From contig SMNZ01000001.1 of the NCBI GenBank assembly GCA_004353515.1, positions 992,001 to 1,056,000 on the forward strand: DNA of 64,000 nt, in the 5' to 3' direction. The translations under genes were made by a program, and so were the position numbers. Source of the DNA: Alteromonadaceae bacterium M269. Lineage in GTDB: Bacteria; Pseudomonadota; Gammaproteobacteria; Enterobacterales; Alteromonadaceae. This document shows, piece by piece, positions 50,308-63,903 of the stretch (the first letter of the stretch is position 1; every line of letters starts with the position of its first letter). The notes under the pieces were generated by a model. That model searched no databases. It saw only the letters and a list, made by a program, of their open reading frames with translations, and had not been told where the DNA came from.

Positions 50308-50993
50308 AGTTTGGTATCACCCAAGAATTTGCCTGTAGCTACTTGCCTGAAAACAAAGAAAGATTGCTTGTATTCGCCGAAGACGAACCTAATGAAAAAG
50401 TTTATGAGGCGCTTATGCATGCTGGTTTTAGGCGCAGTGGTGAACAGATCTATCGACCTCATTGCCTAAACTGCCAAGCTTGTCAGTCAATCCGGATACC
50501 CGTTGATATTTTTAAGCCCAGCAAAAGCCAAAAAAGGATTATCAATAAGAATAAAGACTTGCGTATTGAGCTTAGCCGTCAAAATAAAGATGCTTATTAC
50601 GACATCTACCAAGATTACATTAATCAGCGTCACAGCGATGGCAGTATGTACCCTGCAACCGAAGAACAGTACAGGGGGTTCCTTCCCGGTTCTTGGCTGG
50701 AGCAGTACTATATGGAATTCTGGTTGGATGACTGTCTTATAGGTGTCGCTGTCACCGATGAACTCAAGGATTCTCTATCCGCCTTATACACCTTCTTTAT
50801 TCCAGAGTTTGAAAATCGTTCTCTAGGCACTTGGGCAATATTGAAACAAATTGAGCTCGCCAAAGATCTCCAAAAACAATATTTGTACTTGGGGTATCAA
50901 ATCGATGAATGCAGAAAAATGAATTACAAAAGTAAGTTTAAGCCCAACGAACGTTTTATCGACAACACTTGGTACCGTTCACTGACTGATTAA
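50304..50993 (+). CDS. bpt: Aspartate/glutamate leucyltransferase
   Basis: Bpt adds leucine to N-terminal Asp or Glu, the second bacterial entry to the Leu/N-degron pathway. The 229-residue product has the FRRSGEQIYRPHCLNCQACQS cysteine-rich start (about 37-57), the middle YLYLGYQI segment and the family end. It overlaps aat by four bases. It was once called arginyltransferase (ATE), but bacterial members with this gene neighbourhood are the leucyl type. Confidence 0.93.
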   Translation: MKFGITQEFACSYLPENKERLLVFAEDEPNEKVYEALMHAGFRRSGEQIYRPHCLNCQACQSIRIPVDIFKPSKSQKRIINKNKDLRIELSRQNKDAYYDIYQDYINQRHSDGSMYPATEEQYRGFLPGSWLEQYYMEFWLDDCLIGVAVTDELKDSLSALYTFFIPEFENRSLGTWAILKQIELAKDLQKQYLYLGYQIDECRKMNYKSKFKPNERFIDNTWYRSLTD

Positions 50994-51126
50994 ACAGGTA
51001 AAAAGCGCCAAATTGGACTAAAATTTGACTAATTAGCAAAAAAGCGCCGCAATCACTTTACAGCAACTAACTTATTGGGCAAAATCTGCGCGGCAATTTT
51101 TAGACTATCTGAGGTAACCTGACTAA

Positions 51127-51345
51127 ATGGCGAAAGAAGACTGTATTGAAATGGAAGGAACGGTGCAAGACACACTTCCAAATACGATGTTCCGTGTGGA
51201 ATTAGAGAATGGTCACGTAGTGACTGCGCATATTTCTGGAAAAATGCGTAAGAATTACATCCGTATTTTAACAGGCGATAAAGTGACTGTTGAAATGACG
51301 CCCTACGATTTAACCAAAGGTCGTATTATCTACCGCGCAAGATAG
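51127..51345 (+). CDS. infA: Translation initiation factor IF-1
   Basis: IF-1 binds the A site of the 30S subunit and helps select the start codon. The 72-residue product is full length. It has the one-domain OB fold with [41 protein letters not shown] and RIIYRAR. GAGGTAACC is 11 bases before the ATG. A strong terminator follows its stop. The 133-bp gap to bpt contains the direct repeat AAAAAGCGCC (from about 51000 and 51039) and probably its own promoter. Confidence 0.98.
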   Translation: MAKEDCIEMEGTVQDTLPNTMFRVELENGHVVTAHISGKMRKNYIRILTGDKVTVEMTPYDLTKGRIIYRAR

Positions 51346-51361
51346 TCAAGTTCAGAATAAG

Positions 51362-51391
51362 AAAAAGCCCAACATAATGTTGGGCTTTTTT
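51362..51391. terminator. Terminator after infA, also facing clpA
   Basis: AAAAAGCCCAACA (51362-51374) and TGTTGGGCTTTTT (51378-51390) form a 13-pair stem with a TAA loop and T runs on both strands. It ends infA and could also stop the converging clpA transcript. Confidence 0.95.
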
Positions 51392-51542
51392 ATGACTGCT
51401 ATCCCCTTCATCCTTGAAAATATCTGTTTGTTGGCTGCACGTTTTCATCACAATCACTTAGCTTACTAAGCTCATGTGAATTAAAGCGCTTGCCGCCGCC
51501 ATATATTTCCAATGATTTTGGGAATATCATGGAAATTGGCGA

Positions 51543-53813
51543 CTAACCTGCTTCAGTCGCCTTAGATTTTTTCAACGATTCGTAAGTAAAAGAAAGCTCA
51601 TCTTTCTTCAGATCAATTTTCACATTACCACCATCAGAAAGCTGACCAAAGAGTAACTCATTAGCCAGTTCTTTCTTAATATCCTGTTGAATGACGCGTC
51701 CCATAGGTCTCGCACCCATAGACTTGTCATAGCCTTTGTCTGCCAGCCACTGTCTTGCTTTATCCGTAACCTCCAGAGAAACAGATTTGGCATCCAACTG
51801 AGCTTGAAGCTCGACAATAAACTTATCAACCACTTGTAAGATAACTTCCTCATTGAGGTGGTTAAACCAAATAATGCCATCCAGTCTGTTGCGGAACTCT
51901 GGAGTGAAGACTTTATTAATCTCAGACATAGCGTCAAAACTATGATCTTGCTGTTTAAAGCCAATTGAAGTTCTTACTGTTTCTTGAACACCCGCATTGG
52001 TTGTCATTACAAGCACAACGTTCCTGAAATCAACTTTGCGGCCGTTATTATCGGTTAAGGTTCCATGGTCCATAACCTGCAACAAGATGTTGTAGATATC
52101 ACTGTGAGCTTTCTCAATTTCATCAAGAAGTACCACTGCATGTGGGTTTTTAATCACAGCATCCGTCAACATACCACCTTGATCAAAACCAACATAACCT
52201 GGAGGAGCGCCAATCAGACGGCTAACCGCATGACGTTCCATGTACTCAGACATATCAAGGCGAATCAACTCAACACCCATGATTTTGGCTAATTGCTGAG
52301 TAACTTCTGTTTTACCAACACCAGTAGGACCAGCAAATAAGAAACTACCAATAGGCTTCTGCTCAGGACCTAAACCTGAACGCGACAAACGAATAGCGTC
52401 TGTCAGTGTCGTAATCGCAGGATCTTGACCGAAAACAACCATTTTGAGGTTTCTATCAAGATTTTTCAGTACATCTTTATCTGTTGCAGACACCGAGTTT
52501 TCGGGGATCCTCGCGATTTTCGCAATGATATGCTCGATATCCCCAACATTGATAGTTTTCTTACGCTTCGATGAAGGCAATAGCTGTTGGCTTGCCCCTG
52601 CTTCATCGATAACGTCAATCGCCTTATCTGGCAACTGACGTTCATTTATATATTTAGATGACAACTCAGCCGCCGCTCTAATCGCTTTGTTAGTAAAGCG
52701 CACATTGTGATGCTCTTCATAACGAGATTTAAGCCCTAGTAAAATCTTAGTTGTATCACTAACACTAGGCTCAACAATGTCTACTTTTTGGAAACGACGA
52801 GCTAACGCCCTATCCTTTTCAAATATGCCTTGGAATTCTTGATAGGTTGTCGAGCCAATACAACGTAACTCACCGCTAGACAGTTTAGGCTTAAGCAGGT
52901 TTGATGCATCCATAACACCGCCAGATGCAGCGCCAGCACCTATAATGGTGTGAATCTCATCAATGAATAAGATGGCATCAGGGTCTTTCTCCAACTCCTT
53001 AAGAATAGCCTTAAGGCGTTTTTCAAAATCACCACGGTATTTAGTACCGGCAAGTAATCCACCGAGATCTAGCGAATATACCGTCGCTGATGCAATAACA
53101 TCAGGTGTGTCACCTTGAACGATACGATAAGCCAAACCTTCAGCAATAGCTGTTTTACCAACACCCGCTTCACCAACCAGCAAAGGATTATTTTTACGAC
53201 GACGACATAAGATCTGAACCGTTCTTTCTAATTCGTCATTACGCCCAATCAACGGGTCAATCTTTCCGTCTTTCGCTAATTGATTAAGGTTCGATGAATA
53301 CTTGGCTAATGCGCTAGTATTCTCTTCACTTTCACCCACTTCTTCGTCGTTGTCGCTACGAGCAGTTTCTTCTTCGCTCTTAGAAACACCGTGAGAAATA
53401 TAATTAACAACATCCAGGCGGGTGACATCTGCCTTTTTAAGAATATAAACAGCTTGAGATTCCTGCTCACTGAAAATTGCGACGAGAACATTCGCGCCGC
53501 TGACTTCTTCTTTACCAGAAGATTGAACATGGAAAACGGCACGTTGAAGCACACGCTGGAAACCAAGAGTTGGCTGCGTCTCTCTTTCATTTGCTTCGTC
53601 TTCAAGAATAAGTGGAGTGGTATCTTTAACAAAATCAATTAATTCTGTTTTGAGTGAGTCAACATTCGCACTACACGCTTTTAATGCGTCTTGTGCAGCG
53701 GCGTTATCCAGTAAGGCCAATAACAAATGTTCGACCGTCATGAATTCATGTCGGTGTTCACGAGCAAATATAAAGGCTTCGTTTAGCGTTCTTTCTAGAT
53801 CTTTATTCAACAT
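51543..53813 (-). CDS. clpA: ATP-dependent Clp protease ATP-binding subunit ClpA
   Basis: ClpA unfolds proteins and feeds them to ClpP. The 756-residue product has the N-domain for ClpS binding (about 1-145) and a first AAA+ domain with Walker A GEAGVGKT. A second AAA+ domain has GPTGVGKTE and the DMSEYMERHAVSRLIGAPPGYVG segment, and a C-terminal Clp domain follows. The length matches E. coli ClpA (758). It lies 21 bp after clpS, so the two form one unit. ClpP is not in the window. Confidence 0.98.
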   Translation of the reverse strand: MLNKDLERTLNEAFIFAREHRHEFMTVEHLLLALLDNAAAQDALKACSANVDSLKTELIDFVKDTTPLILEDEANERETQPTLGFQRVLQRAVFHVQSSGKEEVSGANVLVAIFSEQESQAVYILKKADVTRLDVVNYISHGVSKSEEETARSDNDEEVGESEENTSALAKYSSNLNQLAKDGKIDPLIGRNDELERTVQILCRRRKNNPLLVGEAGVGKTAIAEGLAYRIVQGDTPDVIASATVYSLDLGGLLAGTKYRGDFEKRLKAILKELEKDPDAILFIDEIHTIIGAGAASGGVMDASNLLKPKLSSGELRCIGSTTYQEFQGIFEKDRALARRFQKVDIVEPSVSDTTKILLGLKSRYEEHHNVRFTNKAIRAAAELSSKYINERQLPDKAIDVIDEAGASQQLLPSSKRKKTINVGDIEHIIAKIARIPENSVSATDKDVLKNLDRNLKMVVFGQDPAITTLTDAIRLSRSGLGPEQKPIGSFLFAGPTGVGKTEVTQQLAKIMGVELIRLDMSEYMERHAVSRLIGAPPGYVGFDQGGMLTDAVIKNPHAVVLLDEIEKAHSDIYNILLQVMDHGTLTDNNGRKVDFRNVVLVMTTNAGVQETVRTSIGFKQQDHSFDAMSEINKVFTPEFRNRLDGIIWFNHLNEEVILQVVDKFIVELQAQLDAKSVSLEVTDKARQWLADKGYDKSMGARPMGRVIQQDIKKELANELLFGQLSDGGNVKIDLKKDELSFTYESLKKSKATEAG

Positions 53814-53834
53814 ATTAACTGCCCTCTACTACTG

Positions 53835-54155
53835 CTAAGCCATTTCCATCGTACACATTAACGGATGCTGATTCTTTTTAGCATACTGGTTAACCTGCAT
53901 GACCTTTGTTTCTGCGATTTCTGCTGTATATACCCCACATACGGCTCTACCTTGATTATGTACTACTAACATTAGCTGATAAGCCTTCTGTTCGTCCATC
54001 TTAAAAAACACTTTTAGTACATCTACTACAAATTCCATCGGTGTATAGTCATCATTATTGAGCACGACTTTGTACATCGGTGGCGGCTGAAGCTTCTCTT
54101 TTATGGCCTCAATTTGCTGTTCTTTATTTGTCCCGATTAGGGTGTCTTTACTCAT
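53835..54155 (-). CDS. clpS: ClpA adaptor protein ClpS
   Basis: ClpS delivers N-degron substrates to ClpA. The 106-residue product has the family core: [22 protein letters not shown] (about 30-51), the degron-pocket segments and [23 protein letters not shown] (about 62-84). It is the first gene of the clpS-clpA unit, divergent from cspD across a 192-bp gap that carries a 31-bp palindrome. Confidence 0.97.
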   Translation of the reverse strand: MSKDTLIGTNKEQQIEAIKEKLQPPPMYKVVLNNDDYTPMEFVVDVLKVFFKMDEQKAYQLMLVVHNQGRAVCGVYTAEIAETKVMQVNQYAKKNQHPLMCTMEMA

Positions 54156-54248
54156 AAATACGTCTTAATGTGAAAAAATTTTGACTTTTTTGTGAATTCT
54201 GGCAAATTGACTTGACAGATCGCGGTTAAAAAACCTACATTTTTTATC

Positions 54249-54279
54249 GTGCTAGTCATAATAATTATAATACTAGCAC
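54249..54279. promoter_or_regulatory. 31-bp palindrome between clpS and cspD
   Basis: GTGCTAGT (54249-54256) and ACTAGCAC (54272-54279) are perfect eight-base inverted arms around an AT-rich centre that is itself nearly symmetric. TATAAT is present on the plus strand at 54266-54271 and on the minus strand as the complement of 54264-54269. The site lies about 69 bp before cspD and about 94 bp before clpS. A dimeric regulator covering both -10 elements is the simplest reading. The actual -35 elements are weak. Confidence 0.6.
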
Positions 54280-54347
54280 ATCGTTACACTCACTCTATAG
54301 TGGGGTTTATAAAAGGTTAGTTCAAGGGACTAAGAGGAAGCAGAAGT

Positions 54348-54572
54348 ATGGCAGTTGGTAAAGTTAAGTGGTTCAACAACGCTAAAGGGTTCGGTTTTAT
54401 CGTTCCAGAAGATGGTGGAGATGATGTTTTTGCACATTATTCTACTATTCAAATGGAAGGCTACCGCTCACTAAAAGCAGGCCAAGAAGTTAAATATGAA
54501 GTTATGCAAGGTCCAAAAGGTTTGCATGCCGAAAATATCGACTTCTCGGATTCAAGCGAGCCTGAAAGTTAG
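54348..54572 (+). CDS. cspD: Cold-shock-like protein CspD
   Basis: This single-stranded nucleic acid-binding OB-fold protein is, in E. coli, induced in stationary phase and inhibits replication. The 74-residue product has GKVKWFNNAKGFGFI (4-18), DVFAHYSTI (26-34) and a short acidic C-terminal tail. Length and the neighbourhood to clpS and clpA point to CspD rather than CspA. GAGGAAGC is about ten bases before the ATG. A strong terminator follows. Confidence 0.95.
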   Translation: MAVGKVKWFNNAKGFGFIVPEDGGDDVFAHYSTIQMEGYRSLKAGQEVKYEVMQGPKGLHAENIDFSDSSEPES

Positions 54573-54603
54573 TCCACGAGATTAAATTTCGACTTAATCG
54601 AAT

Positions 54604-54637
54604 AAAAAAAGCAGATGTTTCACCATCTGCTTTTTTG
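54604..54637 (+). terminator. Terminator of cspD
   Basis: GCAGATG (54611-54617) and CATCTGC (54624-54630) form a seven-pair stem extended by A/T runs (54605-54610 with 54631-54636), with a T run on the plus strand. The A run on the other arm makes it usable in both directions. Confidence 0.93.
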
Positions 54638-54718
54638 TGAGCGCTAATAAATACGCTCGACTTTGTCTTAATTTTAGATCGGCTTATCGAACTTCGCCCA
54701 ACAAGCCGACTATATCAT

Positions 54719-57067
<2,349 letters not shown>

Positions 57068-57159
57068 TTAATAAAATCGGCGCAATTTAAGCAGGGGCCG
57101 AATTCTAAAGCAAATCACAGCATATTTGAAATCTATGACTGTTTTTAATGTGATAAATT

Positions 57160-57753
57160 ATGCAAAAAGAAAAAAAAGTACGTAAAGGAATTACAAATCG
57201 GAGGCCTAATCCTCCCAAAACAACTGTTGTTTTGTTTAACAAACCTTTTGATGTACTCACACAATTTACCGACACAGAAAACAGAAAAACCTTAAAAGAC
57301 TTCATCCCTATAAAAGATATCTATGCTGCCGGCCGACTTGATCGCGATAGTGAGGGGCTGCTTGTGCTCACAAATGACGGGAAACTCCAGAACAAACTAG
57401 CGTCCCCCAAACACAAAACCAGCAAAACCTATTGGGTCCAAGTTGAGGGCATCCCCACCGAAGAAGCAATTCAAGATTTATGTCACGGTGTGGAACTAAA
57501 AGATGGTTTAACCAAACCCGCTAAAGTTAAAGTCATGGGCGAACCGAACATATGGCCACGGACACCTCCTATAAGAGAACGGAAAAATATTCCTACCAGC
57601 TGGCTATCCATCACGCTTACCGAAGGCAGAAACCGTCAAGTCAGGCGAATGACGGCAAAAGTCGGATACCCAACACTCAGACTAATTCGATATAGATTAG
57701 GCAATTGGACTATTGATGGTATCGCTAACGGTGAGTACCAAATTATCAAATGA
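57160..57753 (+). CDS. rluE: 23S rRNA pseudouridine synthase RluE
   Basis: RluE isomerises U2457 of 23S rRNA. The 197-residue product has the catalytic motif [16 protein letters not shown] (about 58-73), the [11 protein letters not shown] start, [13 protein letters not shown] and the C-terminal [15 protein letters not shown]. There is no S4 domain, which separates it from RluB/RluF and fits RluE. The ATG lacks a clear ribosome binding site. mnmA starts 115 bp after its stop. Confidence 0.93.
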   Translation: MQKEKKVRKGITNRRPNPPKTTVVLFNKPFDVLTQFTDTENRKTLKDFIPIKDIYAAGRLDRDSEGLLVLTNDGKLQNKLASPKHKTSKTYWVQVEGIPTEEAIQDLCHGVELKDGLTKPAKVKVMGEPNIWPRTPPIRERKNIPTSWLSITLTEGRNRQVRRMTAKVGYPTLRLIRYRLGNWTIDGIANGEYQIIK

Positions 57754-57868
57754 CTAGAGCGTGTTCATTAAACAGTCCATCTTTCTAAATAGAGAGCGTA
57801 TAGATGGAATTAGCGTTTCCAATTTGCTAGAATTCTGCCCCGATTTTCCGCCTCCAAATATAGGTCAA

Positions 57869-58993
57869 ATGTCCATCACTCGCAGTAACAACAATAGTCA
57901 AACAAAAGTCATCGTCGGCATGTCCGGTGGTGTAGATTCATCTGTCGCAGCTTATTTACTTCTTCAACAGGGTTATCAGGTTGAGGGCTTGTTTATGAAA
58001 AACTGGGAAGAAGACGACGGTACTGATTATTGTTCTGCTGCAGAAGATTTAGCGGATGCGCAAGCAGTTGCAGATAAACTAGGCATTGAGCTTCATACGA
58101 TCAATTTTGCTGCTGAGTACTGGGATAATGTATTCGAGTACTTTCTAGCTGAATACAAAGCAGGTAGAACACCTAACCCGGACATTATGTGCAACAAGGA
58201 AATCAAGTTTAAAGCTTTCCTGGAATTTGCCGCCGAAGACTTAGGTGCTGATTACATCGCCACAGGGCATTATGTGCGCCGCACAGCAGATACCGAAGAT
58301 GTTTCTGATATCGAATTGCTTCGAGGTTTGGATGACAATAAAGATCAGAGCTATTTCTTATACACTTTAGGAACAGAACATCTAGCTAAAACTCTCTTCC
58401 CTGTCGGCGAGCTTGAAAAGCCAGCTGTGAGAAAAATAGCTGAAGAGCAAGGCTTAATTACTCACGATAAAAAAGACAGTACAGGTATTTGTTTTATCGG
58501 TGAAAGGAAGTTTAAAGATTTCTTAAGCCGTTTCTTACCAGCACAACCCGGTATTATTGAAACAGCCGAAGGTCAAGAAATTGGTGAGCACCAAGGCTTG
58601 ATGTACCACACTTTAGGTCAACGCAAGGGCCTGCTCATAGGCGGTAAAAAAGAGTTTGGTGATGAGCCTTGGTATGTCGTTGATAAAGACGTTGCTCGCA
58701 ATGTCTTAATTGTGGGCCAAGGCGCTGATCATCCTAGGCTATATTCCAATGGGCTTATCGCAAAACAACTTCATTGGGTGAATAGAAGCACACCGCAAAA
58801 GTCATTTCGCTGTGCAGTGAAAACGCGCTACAGACAACAAGACATTCCCTGTGAAATTAAAGTGATAGATGATGATCACGTTGAGGTTCTGTTCGATGAA
58901 CCACAAAAAGCGGTAACACCGGGCCAATCAGCTGTGTTTTATAAAGGTGCTAGCTGTTTAGGCGGCGGTATTATTCAAGAATATATTCGGTAA
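57869..58993 (+). CDS. mnmA: tRNA-specific 2-thiouridylase MnmA
   Basis: MnmA puts sulfur on U34 of tRNAs for Glu, Gln and Lys, using ATP and the Tus relay. The 374-residue product has the P-loop GMSGGVDSS (about 18-26), the catalytic cysteine in [12 protein letters not shown] and the second in [12 protein letters not shown], plus HTLGQRKGL. The frame opens 108 bases upstream at a GTG, but the ATG at 57869 has TAGGTCAA before it and gives the E. coli-like length. It runs into hflD after 6 bp. Confidence 0.95.
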   Translation: MSITRSNNNSQTKVIVGMSGGVDSSVAAYLLLQQGYQVEGLFMKNWEEDDGTDYCSAAEDLADAQAVADKLGIELHTINFAAEYWDNVFEYFLAEYKAGRTPNPDIMCNKEIKFKAFLEFAAEDLGADYIATGHYVRRTADTEDVSDIELLRGLDDNKDQSYFLYTLGTEHLAKTLFPVGELEKPAVRKIAEEQGLITHDKKDSTGICFIGERKFKDFLSRFLPAQPGIIETAEGQEIGEHQGLMYHTLGQRKGLLIGGKKEFGDEPWYVVDKDVARNVLIVGQGADHPRLYSNGLIAKQLHWVNRSTPQKSFRCAVKTRYRQQDIPCEIKVIDDDHVEVLFDEPQKAVTPGQSAVFYKGASCLGGGIIQEYIR

Positions 58994-58999
58994 GCAAAA

Positions 59000-61043
<2,044 letters not shown>

Positions 61044-61048
61044 AAATA

Positions 61049-61082
61049 GGCCCAAGTTGAGCTTTCAACTTGGGCCTTTTCT
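61049..61082 (+). terminator. Terminator of mnmA-hflD-purB
   Basis: GGCCCAAGTTGA (61049-61060) and TCAACTTGGGCC (61065-61076) form a perfect 12-pair stem with a GCTT loop and a T run, six bases after the purB stop. Confidence 0.97.
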
Positions 61083-61101
61083 TCATTTCATTAAAGCTTC
61101 T

Positions 61102-62859
61102 TTATCCGTCAGAACCACTCATATAAGTTGATAACTGATCAACGTGTTGTTTGGTTTCATCAATCAACGCACCAATTTCCTTTGCGGACTCAGTCGTACT
61201 TTGCGCTAGATTCCTAACCTCATCTGCAACAACAGCAAAGCCTCGACCAGCCTCACCTGCTCTCGCAGATTCAATCGCCGCATTGAGAGCTAACAAGTTT
61301 GTTTGATTAGAAATGCTGTCTATGGTTTTTATGATATTGCTGATACGTTCCATCACCTGGCTCATTGCCGTATGAGTACTGGCGATAACCGCATTACGTT
61401 CTGACACATCAGAACCGTATAAAAGTACCTTATCAATACGTCCTTCTGAATCCATCACTGGTGATATAGATACCGATAACCTCACCGATAAATCGTCTCT
61501 ATCTTTCATGGTGATTTCAGCAGTAACTATGTCACCTGCTTGCAGCTGTCCCCAATTGTCGGAACTAATATGACTCTTCAAACTTCCAATCAACTGCACC
61601 AGGTGAGAATTATCATTGGCTTTAAAAGTTTTGACTGCCAATGGATTAGCCGTAAGCAAAGCACCAGAAGGCTCAAACTCCATGACGATATTACTTTGGC
61701 TAATTGCATCTAAGCGCACCATATTCTCTAGCGACTTGCGCTTGGTAGCATCAATATTAGCTTGAATAGAAATAAAGCGTTTGAGCTCACCTTTCTCATC
61801 AAATACAGGATTAATAGCCAGGCTTATCCAATAGGCTTCACCATTTCTATCGTAATTTAAAATCTCATCGTAAAAAGGTGTTCTGTTGTTCAGGTTTTCA
61901 CGAATACGACCAATTGTTTCTTTATCGGTTCGCTCACCTTGCAGCACTGCCCCTGGCTTTTTGCCTAATACATCCCTAAGCTCATACCCAGTTAGCTTGG
62001 TGAAGCCTGGATTAACATATTCAACCAAGCCTCTTTCATCAGTAATGATAACGGAGTTATCGGTTTCGTTAGCCACCAGCGACAACAAATTAAAGCGTGC
62101 TTCCTGCTCGACACTAGCCGTAACATCAGACGCAAACTTAACTACCTTAAACACGTTTCCATCAGAATCTAAAATCGGGTTATAGGTTGCTTCTATCCAA
62201 ACTTCTTTACCACCTTTGCCAATCCGTTTATAGCGACCAGCATGAAACTTCCCTTGCCCCAACTCCTGCCAAAACTGTTTGTACTCTGAAGATTGTGCTT
62301 CTCGGCTTTCAACAAACATCGCATGATGCTTTCCTTGAATTTCACTAAGGCTGTATCCCATAGCGCCAAGGAAGTTATCATTAGCCACTAAAATATACCC
62401 TGTCGTATCAAACTCAATGACTGCTTGTGACTTATGTATGGCTTGAATTTGTCCGGTCATATCAGCAGCTTGCATTTTCTGTTGGGTAATATCCGAGGCA
62501 AACTTTATAACTTTCGAAACCCTTCCATTGGCTCCCATAATTGGATTATACGTCGCTTGTAGCCAGATTCGCTTACCCTGTTTCGTCACTCGACGAAATT
62601 CACCTTGGCTAAAATTACCGGCTTCCAAACTAGACCAGAAAGACTTGTATTCACTGCTTGCGGCATCAACCGGATCGACAAAAATACTGTGATGTTTGTT
62701 TTGAATCTCGCTTAAGCTATAACCAACAGCATTTAAAAAGTTGGAATTTGCTTTTAAGATTTTTCCTCGTGGTGTGAACTCAATAACAGCCTGTGAGCGA
62801 TCTAAGGCCTCTGTTATTGCATTGTTGCTACTCTCTTTACTCTTCCAAAAGTTGATCAT
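61102..62859 (-). CDS. Soluble multi-PAS chemoreceptor-like protein (BdlA-like)
   Basis: The 585-residue protein has four PAS/PAC segments (about 10-130, 138-255, 256-380 and 380-490) and a short methyl-accepting signalling part (about 495-580). There are no membrane segments and no signal peptide. PAS1 and PAS2 are near duplicates, sharing [23 protein letters not shown] and ATYNPI in order. The kinase-contact tip is complete ([19 protein letters not shown], then [15 protein letters not shown]), but the flanking methylation helices are very short. The layout recalls BdlA of Pseudomonas, a sensor linked to c-di-GMP and biofilm dispersal; that function is inference. It is a single-gene unit. 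Confidence 0.88.
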   Translation of the reverse strand: MINFWKSKESSNNAITEALDRSQAVIEFTPRGKILKANSNFLNAVGYSLSEIQNKHHSIFVDPVDAASSEYKSFWSSLEAGNFSQGEFRRVTKQGKRIWLQATYNPIMGANGRVSKVIKFASDITQQKMQAADMTGQIQAIHKSQAVIEFDTTGYILVANDNFLGAMGYSLSEIQGKHHAMFVESREAQSSEYKQFWQELGQGKFHAGRYKRIGKGGKEVWIEATYNPILDSDGNVFKVVKFASDVTASVEQEARFNLLSLVANETDNSVIITDERGLVEYVNPGFTKLTGYELRDVLGKKPGAVLQGERTDKETIGRIRENLNNRTPFYDEILNYDRNGEAYWISLAINPVFDEKGELKRFISIQANIDATKRKSLENMVRLDAISQSNIVMEFEPSGALLTANPLAVKTFKANDNSHLVQLIGSLKSHISSDNWGQLQAGDIVTAEITMKDRDDLSVRLSVSISPVMDSEGRIDKVLLYGSDVSERNAVIASTHTAMSQVMERISNIIKTIDSISNQTNLLALNAAIESARAGEAGRGFAVVADEVRNLAQSTTESAKEIGALIDETKQHVDQLSTYMSGSDG

Positions 62860-63194
62860 ATGCGCACCTATTTCGGGAACTAGATAGTCTGATGATTAGC
62901 TGACATCTCATTAACCCTACTTCCTATGTAATAAGCCTAGCTATCCTGTCTGATTTAATTTCTCTTAGTAATGCTAAGCCGTTGTTAATAAAGATTTTAT
63001 TTTTAAGAGATGTTATAGGGTAGGACTATATCTTTAGCAATATGTCTTTAGTCTAATAAGACACCTAAAACTTACCTTTTCTTTTAGCCGATTGATTATG
63101 ATGATGAGAGCCACTTGTTACATAAAACAAGGCTCAAATATCTCAAGCTCATGAGAATAAAAAAGGGAAACTAATATTTGATAAAAGAGCTTAT
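62860..63194. other. Gene-free 335-bp region
   Basis: It lies between the PAS receptor start and the TetR stop, and is AT-rich and free of long frames. The only structure noticed is the inverted repeat TGTCTT (63043-63048) with AAGACA (63058-63063). It must hold the PAS receptor promoter and the TetR 3' end. No RNA gene or clear terminator was seen. Confidence 0.45.
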
Positions 63195-63824
63195 TTAGTT
63201 GGCAGGGGCATCTAAGCCGGCAGATATGTATCGAACGAGCTTTTCTATCACATTCTTGATATCGAAATCTTCTTGATAATCAGCAGCAGCAATCTCTCCT
63301 AACGCTTGGCTAGATGCCATAGAGAATACAAAGGTTCCCATGGCGAAGTGCAAGCGCCAAAACAAATCTGCCGCTGACAAGCCAGGTACCACATCTTGGA
63401 TAATGCCCATAAAACGACCAAGGACATCGCCAAAATTCACCGTCATAAAACGACGCAAATGCCCTTGCGTTTCTGTATAGCCCCTTCCCAATAGCTGTAC
63501 GAAAGTGGCGGTGCCATTAGGCCTAACACGATTTAGAGAAAGCAAAGGATCAACCAAAGTTGTCATTAGCTGTTCAGTCGTTGGGCTTTCATTCTTTTCC
63601 AGCATAATCGTCAATTGATGATCAATTTCTGGCATTAATACATCGAGATAACGCTGTAATACCGCTTGAATAAGGAGTTTCTTAGAGCCAAAGTGATAGT
63701 TTACCGATGCCAAATTCACTTTTGCAGCTTGTGTAATAGCGCGCAAAGACGTATCAGCAAACCCATGCTCCGCAAACAACATCTCTGCCGCATTCAGTAT
63801 CTGCTCTTTCGTATTTGACGCCAT
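63195..63824 (-). CDS. TetR-family regulator, PsrA-like
   Basis: The 209-residue product has a TetR helix-turn-helix (about 8-55: ILNAAEMLFAEHGF, VNLASVNYHFGSKK). Its ligand domain shares the LGRGYTETQGHLRRF and LFWRLHFAMGTFVFSM segments with PsrA of Pseudomonas, a long-chain fatty-acid-responsive repressor. A fatty-acid or acyl-CoA signal is therefore likely. A GAAAC-N4-GTTTA site 23 bp before its start resembles the PsrA box and suggests autoregulation. It is the last gene before the right edge. Confidence 0.88.
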   Translation of the reverse strand: MASNTKEQILNAAEMLFAEHGFADTSLRAITQAAKVNLASVNYHFGSKKLLIQAVLQRYLDVLMPEIDHQLTIMLEKNESPTTEQLMTTLVDPLLSLNRVRPNGTATFVQLLGRGYTETQGHLRRFMTVNFGDVLGRFMGIIQDVVPGLSAADLFWRLHFAMGTFVFSMASSQALGEIAAADYQEDFDIKNVIEKLVRYISAGLDAPAN

Positions 63825-63843
63825 AAAATAAGTTACACCAGTG

Positions 63844-63861
63844 TTTGAAACAAGCGTTTAA
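63844..63861. promoter_or_regulatory. Candidate PsrA-type operator before the TetR gene
   Basis: GAAAC (63847-63851) and GTTTA (63856-63860) face each other across AAGC, within a wider TTTGAAAC-N4-GTTTAAA near-palindrome. PsrA sites in Pseudomonas are of the form GAAAC-N4-GTTTC. The site lies 23 bp upstream of the TetR start, as expected for autorepression. Confidence 0.6.
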
Positions 63862-63891
63862 ATTTACGTGGAATTGTTTTGTGATTCAAGG

Positions 63892-63903
63892 GGAAACATT
63901 TCC
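63892..63903. promoter_or_regulatory. Second small palindrome upstream of the TetR gene
   Basis: GGAAA (63892-63896) and TTTCC (63899-63903) are perfect inverted arms across two bases, about 68 bp before the TetR start. It could be a second operator half or serve a divergent gene beyond the right edge. It is short and may be chance. Confidence 0.3.

Noticed and set aside
50994-51126. tRNA or small RNA in the bpt-infA gap
   Set aside because: The gap has direct repeats of AAAAAGCGCC but no cloverleaf, and reads as a promoter region.
57761-57868. Longer N terminus for mnmA from an upstream GTG
   Set aside because: The extra 36 residues have no family similarity, and the ATG at 57869 has a ribosome binding site and gives the usual length.
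61102-61135. Possible frameshift truncating the chemoreceptor-like protein
   Set aside because: The frame ends at a normal stop close to a terminator, and sequence beyond it does not continue the methyl-accepting helix in another frame as far as could be read by eye.
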